Source: CAZQKE01 sp964593865 (GTDB lineage: Bacteria; Chloroflexota; Anaerolineae; JAAYZQ01). From it: 27,350 nt of DNA. The translations under genes and the position numbers were made by a program. The notes beneath the pieces were generated by a model. The model was not told where the DNA came from. It saw only the letters and a program-made list of their open reading frames with translations, and did not search any database. How positions within the stretch are numbered: the stretch's first letter is position 1; each line of letters opens with the position of its first letter. The stretch is from positions 1 through 27,350 of the forward strand of contig CAZQKE010000083.1 in NCBI GenBank assembly GCA_964593865.1, in the 5' to 3' direction. Of the stretch, positions 1-9,400 are shown piece by piece.

Positions 1-1419
1 GACGTAACGGTCGTTTTCATCCCAATAGGTGGCCTGCCCGGTGCTAAAGAGGATGTTTTCTCCCTGGGCCAGCGATTCGGGTGCGGTGCGCACGCGGTAG
101 GAAAGTTCTACCTGTCCGGGGTCCACGTCGCCCAGGTCCCAGACGATGAGGGTGCGGGTCAAGGGACCGGGCAGGATCTCATGGGTCACGACGTCGGGCG
201 GCGGGTTGATTGTGCTCTCGGTGACGACGAATCCCGGCTCAACGGTCTCCGTAACCATGACTTCGTATAGGGTGTCCTCCCCCAGGTTCGCCAGGGAAAG
301 GGTGACGCTGATGGAAACCTCCTCCCAGGCAGGCAGCAGGTCAGGCGGCAGGGCCGGGTTGTAGGTCTGAGCAGCACGGCCATACAATTCGCCGTATTCC
401 GCACCGGAAAGGAGCAAGGCGTTCAGGAAGAGGGGCAGTTGCTCGCGGCGATGGCGGTCGGTAGGATGCCCGGCAACGAGGGTGACGCGGCCCTGTTCCA
501 CCAGGCCGGAGAGGATGGCCGGTGCACCGGGCCAGGAGCCATCGGCAAATGTGGCAACGGCAGGCAGGTCGGCGTCGGCCGTCAGGTAAGGGTCGCTCAA
601 GATGTAGAGGGTGTCGGTCAACCAGGAAAGGGCCAGGGGATGGTCGGGTAAGGCGACGTCCAGATGGGCGACGTTGCCGGGGGCATCAATGCGCACTTCG
701 GGGTTGACCGTGCCGGGCGGGACCAATCCGGCGGCTTCGGCGATGTAGGTTGCCTCTCCCTGGGCGTAAAGGTGTCCACCGCCACGCACAAATGCAGCAA
801 TGGCCGCCAAGCCATCAGGCCCCAGTTCCTGGGTTACGGTTGTGACGGTCCCGATTTTGACCGAAGGCAACACAAGCAGGTCATAGTTTTCTAGATCCCC
901 GGCACGGATGGCATCCTCGTCCAAGATGTCGTCGGGCACAGCTCCCCAAAGGTAGTTTTCAAAGACTTCGCGCACGGCGGCCAGCTCCCAGTTGACATCG
1001 CCATAGGTATCGGTGACGGAGGAGCGAAAGAGGGCAACACGCATGGGAGCTACGGCGTAAGCAGGCCGCAAATCCAGGGTCCCGCTGGGAAGGAGGGCAT
1101 GGTCGAAAGGGCCGGTCAGTTCTGCTTCCGGGACAAGGGCCGTGCCGGGGGCATAGTCCACACCGTCGTGGCTGAAGTCGGTCTGCACCCAGCGCAGCCT
1201 TCCTTCATGGCTCAAATGGTCAAAGATGGCCCGATAGGCACGGTAGGTATCCCCTTGGTCGGGGCCAAAGGGGATGAGGGTCGCCGGGTCACGGTCCACA
1301 GGGCCGACAGGGGTCGCCGGGGCCGCAGCAACGCTCCAGGCGACGAGCAATAGGGCAGCGGCGGTCAGCAGCAGGGCGACCGCGCTACGGTAAGGGTGAT
1401 GATGGGTTTGGTTGTTCAT
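1..1419 (-). CDS. Secreted protein with GATase1-like and DUF11-like regions (3' end cut by window)
   Basis: The frame is open for 473 codons from an ATG at 1419 to the left edge, so the C-terminus is missing. An AGGAGG at 1425-1430 lies 5 nt before the ATG and fixes the start. Residues 1-34 form a signal peptide or membrane anchor: a basic, His-rich start, a hydrophobic stretch at 14-30 and an AAA end. Residues ~125-335 look like a Rossmann-type class I glutamine-amidotransferase-like fold: MRVALFRSS, then DLLVLPS at ~180-186, then FVRGGGHLYAQGEA at ~210-223, and a later GHP. The expected nucleophile Cys is not seen, so it may be a non-enzymatic ThuA/GATase1-like domain. From ~365 the sequence resembles bacterial DUF11-type beta repeats (TVEPGFVV...IVWDLGDVDPGQ). 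It is probably extracytoplasmic. The function is unknown; the reading as a secreted protein is solid, the domain names less so. Confidence 0.8.
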   Translation of the reverse strand, partial: MNNQTHHHPYRSAVALLLTAAALLLVAWSVAAAPATPVGPVDRDPATLIPFGPDQGDTYRAYRAIFDHLSHEGRLRWVQTDFSHDGVDYAPGTALVPEAELTGPFDHALLPSGTLDLRPAYAVAPMRVALFRSSVTDTYGDVNWELAAVREVFENYLWGAVPDDILDEDAIRAGDLENYDLLVLPSVKIGTVTTVTQELGPDGLAAIAAFVRGGGHLYAQGEATYIAEAAGLVPPGTVNPEVRIDAPGNVAHLDVALPDHPLALSWLTDTLYILSDPYLTADADLPAVATFADGSWPGAPAILSGLVEQGRVTLVAGHPTDRHRREQLPLFLNALLLSGAEYGELYGRAAQTYNPALPPDLLPAWEEVSISVTLSLANLGEDTLYEVMVTETVEPGFVVTESTINPPPDVVTHEILPGPLTRTLIVWDLGDVDPGQVELSYRVRTAPESLAQGENILFSTGQATYWDENDRYV

Positions 1420-1433
1420 AGATTCCTCCTTGT

Positions 1434-1494
1434 TACACTACAGCGAATTGAGAATGGAACGAATTGAATGGAACGAATTGAATAGAACGAATTT
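1434..1494. repeat. Short AT-rich direct repeats (gaattgaatggaac-type) between two genes
   Basis: The gap between the GxxExxY gene and the secreted-protein gene holds three near-identical units: 16 bp at 1445-1460, then 14 bp at 1461-1474 and 1475-1488, each with a gaattga core followed by a gaac end, plus a partial fourth. They are preceded by acactacagcg (1436-1446), a variant of the acactacaacg arm that repeats on the other side of the GxxExxY gene. The last partial unit reaches the stop codon of that gene. Confidence 0.75.
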
Positions 1495-2287
1495 ATTTTC
1501 GTACCGGTATGATCTGCAATGTCGTGCCGTGGAAGTTGGCTAAAAAGCCCAGGCGGTAGTCCAGGAGCCGCAGACGAGCCTTCATTTGTTCACGCAAGGC
1601 ATCATCTATGTCCCGGACGGCGATGGCCGCCAACAGGATTTTGCCATCCACAGCGATCAGGCGGGCCGGTTGGTCCCCCAAGTGGTGTCGCCCATAGTAG
1701 ACGGGCACCGTTTTGATGTATTCATAAGGTATGCCCTGATGATGCAGTTCAATCATGGCCGCCCGACGATAAACTTGGTGGAGAAAGCCCGGCCCCAGTT
1801 CAAAGTGAACGCGGTGCAGAGCCTCGAACAAGCGGTTGGACAGGTCCGGGTAGAGCAAGTTGCCGGCAACGGGACGCCGCTTCCATTGAGAGTCAACGAC
1901 TTGGTTCCGCACAAAGTTGGGCAATCGCTCATCCAACAGCGAACCGGCTCCGTAACTGACGACAATGGCCAGGTCGGCGTCGGTGACCTTGAGGTAGGAG
2001 ATGGCCTGGGCTTTGTGGACGGGCAGGATTTCGGGCGCAACTTTGAGTTCCAGGATGATCTTGCCTCCTTCGATCCAAAGGTCCACCATGTAAAGGCCAA
2101 CGCGCTCATCACGGTAGTAGATTTCAAAGGCTTTTTCGGCAGTGCAACGGATACCGCGTTCTTCCAGGCCAATGGCGATGGCAGCCTGGTAGAAATGCTC
2201 AGGTAGGTTCGGCCCCAAGGCGTTGTAGACATGCAACAGGACACCTCGGACGGTGTAGCTGAGCTCTTTGTGGATGATTTTGGTCAT
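1493..2287 (-). CDS. Tandem GxxExxY (PDDEXK_3-like) protein with one decayed copy
   Basis: This 264-residue protein contains two copies of the ~125-residue GxxExxY fold, a family usually linked to the PDDEXK nuclease superfamily. Copy 1 (residues ~5-128) has LGPNLPEHFY at the signature, where the Gly is Asn but Glu30 and Tyr33 are kept. It also keeps the nuclease-like core D69...ELK (80-82) and the HKAQAISYLK helix (91-100). Copy 2 (~148-260) has LGPGFLHQVY, where the Glu is His170. Its ELK core is replaced by LLAAIAV, but it keeps the terminal DYRLGFLANF element typical of the family. Active-site residues therefore survive only in copy 1, and the family's C-terminal element only in copy 2. 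The biochemical role of GxxExxY proteins is not established. The gene is bounded on both sides by related repeats. No good ribosome-binding site is visible before the ATG. Confidence 0.85.
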   Translation of the reverse strand: MTKIIHKELSYTVRGVLLHVYNALGPNLPEHFYQAAIAIGLEERGIRCTAEKAFEIYYRDERVGLYMVDLWIEGGKIILELKVAPEILPVHKAQAISYLKVTDADLAIVVSYGAGSLLDERLPNFVRNQVVDSQWKRRPVAGNLLYPDLSNRLFEALHRVHFELGPGFLHQVYRRAAMIELHHQGIPYEYIKTVPVYYGRHHLGDQPARLIAVDGKILLAAIAVRDIDDALREQMKARLRLLDYRLGFLANFHGTTLQIIPVRK

Positions 2288-2290
2288 GGT

Positions 2291-2653
2291 CTCACACTAC
2301 AACGGACGGGAATACTACAACGAATAAGGAAAGGAACGAATTTTGCACCCCGCGCCCCCTTTCGCTCCTTTCGCCACTCGTTGTAGTGTTTTGAGAACAC
2401 TACAACGAATAGGGAAAGGAACGAATTTTGCGCCCCGCGCCTCCATTCACTCCTCTCGCCACTCGTTGTAGTGTTTCGGGAACATTACAACGAATAGGGA
2501 AAGGAACGAATTTCGCGCCCCGCGCCCCCTTTCGCTCTTTTCGCCACTCGTTGTAGTGTTTTGAGAACACTACAACGAATAGGGAAAGGAACAAATTTTG
2601 CACCCCGCGCCCCCATTCGCTCCTTTCGCCATTCGGTGTAGTGCCCCGGTGTA
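2291..2653. repeat. Four 85-bp tandem repeats with hairpin junctions
   Basis: Four units start with actacaacgaat-type sequence at 2314, 2399, 2484 and 2569, exactly 85 bp apart. A stray cactacaacg arm at 2295-2304 precedes them, and the last unit decays near 2653. Each unit runs from acgaat through a ggaacgaatttt segment and a C-rich segment to ctcgttgtagtg. Where units meet, the arms form hairpins: CGTTGTAGTGTT at 2379-2390 pairs perfectly with 2396-2407 across 5 nt; 2464-2475 pairs with 2481-2492 with one mismatch; 2549-2560 pairs perfectly with 2566-2577. The array fills nearly all of the space between the GxxExxY gene and the SUKH gene. I see no gene in it, and reading frames through it simply follow the repeat period. 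Confidence 0.95.
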
Positions 2654-2672
2654 GTTCTCCGAGCGGCCCGCT

Positions 2673-2702
2673 CTCGTTCCCGCGCCGGAGCGTGGGAACG
2701 AG
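2673..2702. repeat. REP-like palindrome beside the SUKH stop codon
   Basis: CTCGTTCCC (2673-2681) pairs with GGGAACGAG (2694-2702), with a further short CGC/GCG stem inside around a 4-nt loop. It is followed on the plus strand by two gtcaag motifs. It is a variant of the palindrome at 3431-3452 at the end of the RHS gene. It lies 15 bp beyond the SUKH stop codon. No T-run follows on the minus strand, so I do not call it a terminator. Confidence 0.75.
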
Positions 2703-2717
2703 TCAAGTCAAGCCAAG

Positions 2718-3278
2718 CTATCCAAGCCCCAGTTCACCCTCGAGTACGTCGTCATCATATAGTGTTCGGATAACCTCTTTCTTGCTCTTGCACACTACAT
2801 TGAGCCAAGAAGCAAAACCTTCCAACCGACCATACAGTTTCAAGTGGCGATTATCCAAATAGGCTACTGGATACTCTTCTCTCGGAATCCACTCCTCCAC
2901 GAGGAAACACCACTCATTGCCATTGGAATCCAGCGAGAACGGCACAAGGTACTTCCGCTTAATAGTTCCTCCTTCTCGAAATGGAAGATTGGTTTCCAGC
3001 TCCATCCGGGTTAAAGATCTATTCCTCATCCAATCTCGATGAAACACCTGTTGAATTGAGGATATTCGTCTGTTACTGTTACCAACGGAGCACACTTCCT
3101 GCACAAAAAACAGATAGGCCCCATTGCTAAATTGAGTGACAAACTGCCGATATGATTCAGGAAGCAAGATCCCTATGTCTGCTTCCGTTTGTGCCACATC
3201 CGCATGGCTTGCCCTGGGCCAGATTTCGTGCTCGGACCTATGTTGTTCCAACTCGGCCAGCAGCATATCTATCTTCAT
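2718..3278 (-). CDS. SUKH (SMI1/KNR4) family protein, probable immunity protein
   Basis: The product is 186 residues with no signal peptide, so it is cytosolic. It matches the SMI1/KNR4 (SUKH) superfamily. The N-terminal helix is followed by the diagnostic turn around ILLPESYRQFVTQFSNGAYLF (the motif lies at ~residues 38-58). Later come a beta-strand core with YLVPFSLDSNGNEWCF and a C-terminal EGFASWLN helix. SUKH proteins are known as immunity proteins in bacterial polymorphic-toxin loci (established knowledge). This one lies directly downstream of the RHS toxin gene on the same strand, which fits that role. I chose the ATG at 3278 because AGGAAGG ends 5 nt before it; a GTG at 3293 would overlap that ribosome-binding site. 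Base composition is AT-richer than the RHS body. A REP-like palindrome lies 15 bp past its stop. Confidence 0.88.
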   Translation of the reverse strand: MKIDMLLAELEQHRSEHEIWPRASHADVAQTEADIGILLPESYRQFVTQFSNGAYLFFVQEVCSVGNSNRRISSIQQVFHRDWMRNRSLTRMELETNLPFREGGTIKRKYLVPFSLDSNGNEWCFLVEEWIPREEYPVAYLDNRHLKLYGRLEGFASWLNVVCKSKKEVIRTLYDDDVLEGELGLG

Positions 3279-3401
3279 AGAAGCCTTCCTCACGTACTCG
3301 CAACAATAACTGACGACGCCTCAGGACATCCGTGGCACACTTTCTCTCAGGCTCTCGGCACCGACTACGCTTCGCCCTCAGACCAGCCGTCGCCTACAAA
3401 C

Positions 3402-6400
3402 CTACCACGCTTGGTTCCCCGTTGCCGGCATTCCCACGCTCCGGCGTGGGAACCAGAAGTCAAGTTTTCGAACAAGAGATCCTGCTAAATAAGCCACTGT
3501 TCCAAGCGGATCCTCCCAAAAGCTCGTATCGCGCTCTATCCCAAGCCGTCCCGATACATATGCATCAACTACAACAGATCTGATTTCTACTTTTGCCTCT
3601 GCAAATGTTCTGTTATCGCGGTCTGGCAGATCCTCAAAGCCCGCCGGCATCTCTTTTGAACACCACATCGGTCCAGTATATGCCCCAGCATCATTTTCCA
3701 AAAATGCTTTCAGTTGATCGGATATAGACCGGTTTAAATCTATAACTCGGCCGAAATCCGCCCCAGCCACGTTAGAAGGGAAATCTTCTAGTGTAAAAGC
3801 ACTCTGGTTGTGCTGGCGATACTGCCATACTTCTGCTCCAAGTCCAAAAGCAAGTACCCCTTTGCGCCGAATATCAGATGACCACATGCTCCATCCAAGT
3901 TTCTGTAATTTTTCGGGAACCCAACTGGGCGCACCTGCAGGATCTGTCCCTCCGGCAGTAAGGTAGGCCGCGTTGAAGAAATGCAGCGAGTCTAGATAAT
4001 GTGATTTAGCATCCACACCCCCATAATTCTCACTGTACAAGTACCGACCAAACAAAGTTTTGCGATTATCGTACCCGTGATCTTTATCTACTTGTACTCC
4101 ATAGGGATTCCCGCCCATCGTCTGATCTGCCAAGGTCTTTAACAATTGTCGCCGCTGCTGCGGAGTTGCGTCCTTGCCGATTTTGTCCTCTTCTGTCCTC
4201 AACCACTGATACCAGTATTCAACATTCCCTATCTGAGCTTTATTCGGTTCAGAACCATTCGGATCAATCCAAGTCAACGGGTTATCGAATGCGTACATAT
4301 ATCTATGGGAGGATGGTGGATTTTTGACACTCCCTCTATACGTATCCAGCGCTATCCACACCCCCACTTCCGCATCATAATACCGCGCGTAGAAATGCAC
4401 CAACCCCGTCTCGGCATCATATTCCTGCCCGGTGTAGGTATAGTGGTTCAGGTCGGGGCAGTCCTGGAGCAGGTTGCCGTACTCGTCATATTTGTACCGG
4501 CACACCTCCGCGCCGGACTCATCCGTCAGGGCGACGACGCTGCCCAGGCCGTCATAGTGATACCAGTAGCTCTCCACCGTCCCGCTGATGGGCGTGCGCT
4601 CCAGGAGCACCATGCGCCCGTTGCCGTAGGTATAGTGGCTCACCAGCGTCGGCGTGATGGGGCCGCTCGCATAGTCATACTCGACCACCGGATCCAGGCC
4701 GTCAAAGACATACTCGCGGTGGAAGGCGGTCGGCGCGCTCAACACCCCGGTAGCGGTCAGCGTCGTCGTCACCCACTTTTCCACGCGGCGGCCATAGCCG
4801 TCATAGACGTAGCGGGCTTCTAGGGCCAGGCTCACGCCCTGGGTATAGCTGATCCCGCCGCCGTGGCTCACCGCCTGGGTGTAGCTAATGGCCGTCGTCA
4901 CGTGGGTCAGGCGGTTTTCGTAATCGTAGACATAGTCGGTCGTCACCGTGCCGGTGATCTCCCAGCCCAGGGACAGGGCCAGGCTGACATACTCGGTGGC
5001 GGTCAGCGGCTCGGTTTTGCGGATGCGGTTACCGTTGTCGTCGTACTCGAAACGCGTCGGCCCGGCGGTGAGCATTGAATTGAGGGCGTTGTAAGTGTAA
5101 GATACATCCACCGGATCGGGCATCGTCCCGCCAATCGGCTCCGGCGTGCCGGCCTTTCGCAAGCGGTTGCCCACCGGGTCGTAGACATAGACCATATCCT
5201 GGCCGCTATCGGTGCGGGCGCGGGTCAAGCGGTAGAGGTCGTCATATTCGTAATCGCGGACCACCGTCGCCCCGCCGCGCTGCTCAACGGCACGGGTGCG
5301 GTTGCCCACGGCGTCCAGGGTATAGGCATAGGCAGCGATGATCGCCCCACCCGGCCCGGTGTTGCGCAGGCCGGTCAGGCGGCTGGCGGCGTCATAGTCG
5401 TAATCGGTGCGGGTGTTGTTGGGGTTGACCTGGGCGGTGATATAGCCCAGCGGATCATAATCCCAATGGTGCGCCCGGCCCTGGGCGTCGGTCAGCACAT
5501 CCAGGCGGTCGGCGGCATCGTAGGTCATGCCGATAGCGCGGCCATCGGGGTAGGTCATGCCGCTGCGGTTGCCCACGGCATCGTAATCCCATTCCAGAAC
5601 ACGGCCTTTATAGTCAACGGCACGGGTACGGCGGTTGAGGGCATCGTATTCGTAGGTCCAGTCGCCGTTCCAATCGTGCATGGCGATCTCGTTGCCGTTG
5701 AGGTCATACTCGAACGTGACCGAGATGTTCTGCCCCGCGCCGATGCCATAGACCGTAGCGACCAACTGGTTGGCGGCGTCATAGCGATAGTAAGTTGCCT
5801 GCCATTTGCCGTCCACACGACGGATCATATTGCCGCTGGCGTCGTAGGCATACTCCCAGGTCTTTCCCAGAGGGTCGGTCTCGCGGGTGAGCTGATTGAG
5901 GAAGTTATACTCAAAGGTGGTGGTGATGCCGTTGGCGTCAATGATGGCCGTCCGGTTGCCTACCGGATCGTATTCGTACCTGGTATAGTTGCCCTCGGCG
6001 TCGAGCACACCGGTCAGCCAGCCCAAAGGATTGTAATCGTAATGAGTGGTCAGACCGTTGGCATCGATTCGGTCGGTTAAGCGGCGGAGGGCGTCGTATT
6101 CGTAGCGGGTGACGTTGCCCAGCGGGTCGCGCTCCTCAACCAACAGGTTCAATTCGTCATAGGCGTATTCGGTCGTCCGGCCCAAAGCGTTGATTATCTT
6201 TGTCTGGTTGCCCGCTGCGTCATACTCAAACCGGGTCTCGGCGCCCAACGGATCGGTGACCTTGACGAGCTGCCCGGCCAGGTCGTAATCATAACGGGTA
6301 GTATGACCGTTAGCATCGGTCATGCCGGTCATCGCACCTTCCGCATCGTACTCGTACACCGTTTCGCCGCCCAGGGGGTCCACTTCGCGGATCAACCAAC

Positions 6401-9400
6401 CGTTGAGGTTGTACTCAAAGCGGGTGATATTGCCCATCGGGTCGGTCACGGCGATGGCGTTGCCCACCCCGTCATATTCGGTCAGGGTGACGCGGCCCAG
6501 GGGGTCAACGCTACGCACAACACGGTTCAACCCGTCGAATTCATAGGTGGTGGTGCGGCCCGGCTCACTTCCGTCGCTGGGGATGCCCTCCGTCAGCCGG
6601 ATGCGGTTGTGGACGCGGTCGTAGCCCATCGTCACCCGGTTGGCCAGGGGGTCGATCACTTCGACCATGTTGCCCACGCTGTCATAGCGGAAATCGGTCT
6701 TGGCCCGGCGTGGGTCAAAGACACGGATGATGCGGTCCAAGGGGTCGTAGCAGTACTCGGTCGTACCGCCGATGGCATCGTGGACATACTTGCGCCGGTT
6801 GGTAGCGTCGTAAACAAAGCGGGTCCGGTAGCCCAAGGGATCTGTCAGGGTCAGCAGGTTGCCGTTGGGGTCATACTCGTAATGGTATTCATCCCCTTTG
6901 GGATTCGTCACCTTGATCAGGCGATAGATGTCGTCATATTCAAAACTGGTGATACGGCCTAGAGGATCCTTCGCCGTCAGGCGATGGTCCATCTTGTCGT
7001 AGGTGTACTCGTTGATGCGGCCCAGGGGATCCTTTTCCCAAACGAGGTTCAAGTTTTCGTCATATCTGTATTCCCATACCCCGCCCCGGCGGTCTGTTTT
7101 CTTTCTGAGCAAGTTGTTGCCGTCATACTCGTAAGTGGTTTCTCGGCCCAGAGGATCGGTCTCTTTGATAATATTGCCGTTGCCGTCATACTCGTAGGTT
7201 GTGGTCCGGGTCCGGTCGCAAACGGGAGGGTTGAGACATTCGGTGCGGGTCAGTTCGTGGCCGGAAGCGTCATAGGTGGACTCGGTCCAGCCGCCCTCGG
7301 CGTCCCAGGTCTTGATGCGGTTGCCATAGGCATCGTACTCGAAGCGGGTCTCGCGCCCCTCGGCGTCAACGAGTCTGGTCATTTGGCCCTTGTCGTCGTA
7401 CTCGGCAAAGGTCTCGGCTCCGTTGGGTTCGACAACATGGATGGGGTTGCCCTTGTCGTCATATTCGTAGATCCAAGTGTTGCCCAGGGCATCGGTCATG
7501 CTGGTCGGATTGTTCTTGTCATCGTAGGTCCAGGTGGTCACGTCGCTGTCATAGAGCGACCATGCATCCAGAGGGTCGGTGCGGGTCAGCATGTTGCCCC
7601 GCTCGTCATAAGTATAGCGCCAGGTGTTGCCCCGCTTGTCGGTCTTGGCGATAATGTTGTCGTTGTCATCGTATTCGTAAAAAGTGCTCTGGCCCAGGGC
7701 GTCTATCTCCTCAATGACGCGATACTTGCTGTCAAATTTGTAAACGGTTTGATTGCCCTCGTTATCGGTAAAGGTGGCCTGCATATTGGGCAGATCGTAG
7801 TCCCATGTCCCCCGATCTCCCTTGGCGTTTTTCTGTTCCTGTACCTTGCCGTCGGGGGTGTATACATTTTCCAGGTAGGTGATCCCCTCCGGATCGGTGA
7901 TGCGTTGCAGGTACCCCCCGGCCGGGTCGTACTCGTAGTTAGTCTGGCCGCCGTTGGCATCGGTCATGGCCAGCAGGTCATGGGCTTGCTCCGGAGCCAA
8001 TGTGCCGCGCAGGTTGCGCAGGTACCTGGTATAGGCCAGGCTCTGAACGCCGTAAGTATAGGTTACCACGCGGCCGGCCGGATCGGTGATCCTGGTCACA
8101 TGACCGGCGGCGTCGGTTTCCACATCAAAAGTCCGACCGGCAGCGTCCTCGATCCGGTCCAGCAACGCACCGGTGTAGTGCAAGGTGATGGTGTTGCCGG
8201 CCTCATCGGCGATACTCTGTAGGACACCTGCACCGTCAAAGGTAAAGCGCAACTGGTCGGGCGTGGTCAATACATACCCACTGCCCTCGGCCGTCAGCGT
8301 CTCAAATACACCCGGTTCGGCCCGATAGCCGCTGCCATCGGGGGTAAACCTCGCTCGGTGACCATCGGCATACTTGACGCGGACTATACCACCGTCGAGA
8401 AAGTCCAGCTTCATATCGTAAAGCGATGACCAACCCTTGCCAAAAAGACCGATCTCGTCGGATTGGGAATTGTAATAGCGCACAATATCTACATTCAGCC
8501 CCGGGCCGGGCACAAACAGGTCTCGCGACCACTGGAACTGATTGCCGGTGACGGGATTGACGCCCTGAGCAGTGTAACGAGTCCAATGATTGATACCCAA
8601 AGTGCGGTCGGCGCGCGTATCGGTGATGGTTCCGCTGAACGGTACACAGGTTGTCAATTGTAGTCGAGCGATGATACCGTTGTAAATGCCACCGGCAATG
8701 TATTCCAACCTGGGGTCAATTACATTATCTCGGTCATAGTACGAATCGAGAAATGCCGATTCGATTTGGGCATAGAGCGTGTCGGAAACATGGGTGGGCA
8801 GGTACAAGCCCGTCCCTCCCCAGGTGCGGGCGTCATGCACATCCCGGTCCGGGGGCAAGTCGGTCACTTCGGCGATAGACCGCACCAGTTGGCGGGCCAA
8901 GTCTTCATCATCGGGCTTGCTGAAATCGGCCAAACCCAGCGGCCCGCCAATGAAATCGCTCATTTCATGGTTCAGGATGTTAAAGGCAACGGTAGCCGCC
9001 AGGTCGGGCGCATTGCTGTTGATAAAGTCGGCCCGCCAGGCTGCCGATAGGCTGCTGTCGTCTTCGCGGGTCATCAGGACGTTGACGCCGCAACCTTCTA
9101 GCCAATCGCGGACGGCCAGGGCGGCGTTCAGGTTGACCGCCTTCTCTTCAATGGCATAGGACGCCGGGCTGGTCACCGTCCCGCCGGGATCTGCGCCGCC
9201 GTGGTCCGGGTCGAGGATGACAAGCGTCTCCGAAGGAACTGCAGCCACCCCCAACAGGGCAAAGGTGCTGAAATGATCCAGGGGAGCAGAGGCAGAATTG
9301 GCCTGGGGGTCAACCACGGTCAACAAGGGGATCCACCGATTTTCGGCCTCGTCGTAATAGTGTAGACGCAACCGTCGTTCGTCCAGCCCGGCGACATCAC

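Noticed and set aside
2291..2653. The 85-bp array as a CRISPR
   Set aside because: The units are contiguous along their whole length, with no unique spacers, the period is too long for a repeat alone, and no cas genes are present.
2400..2706. Small proteins encoded in the 85-bp repeats
   Set aside because: The frames just follow the repeat, share no ribosome-binding site and shift by one base per unit (85 is not a multiple of 3).
6984..8222. A 412-codon plus-strand reading frame opposite the YD repeats
   Set aside because: It mirrors the repetitive codon pattern of the RHS gene, is low-complexity Val/Gly/Ile-rich, and has no recognisable domain or ribosome-binding site.
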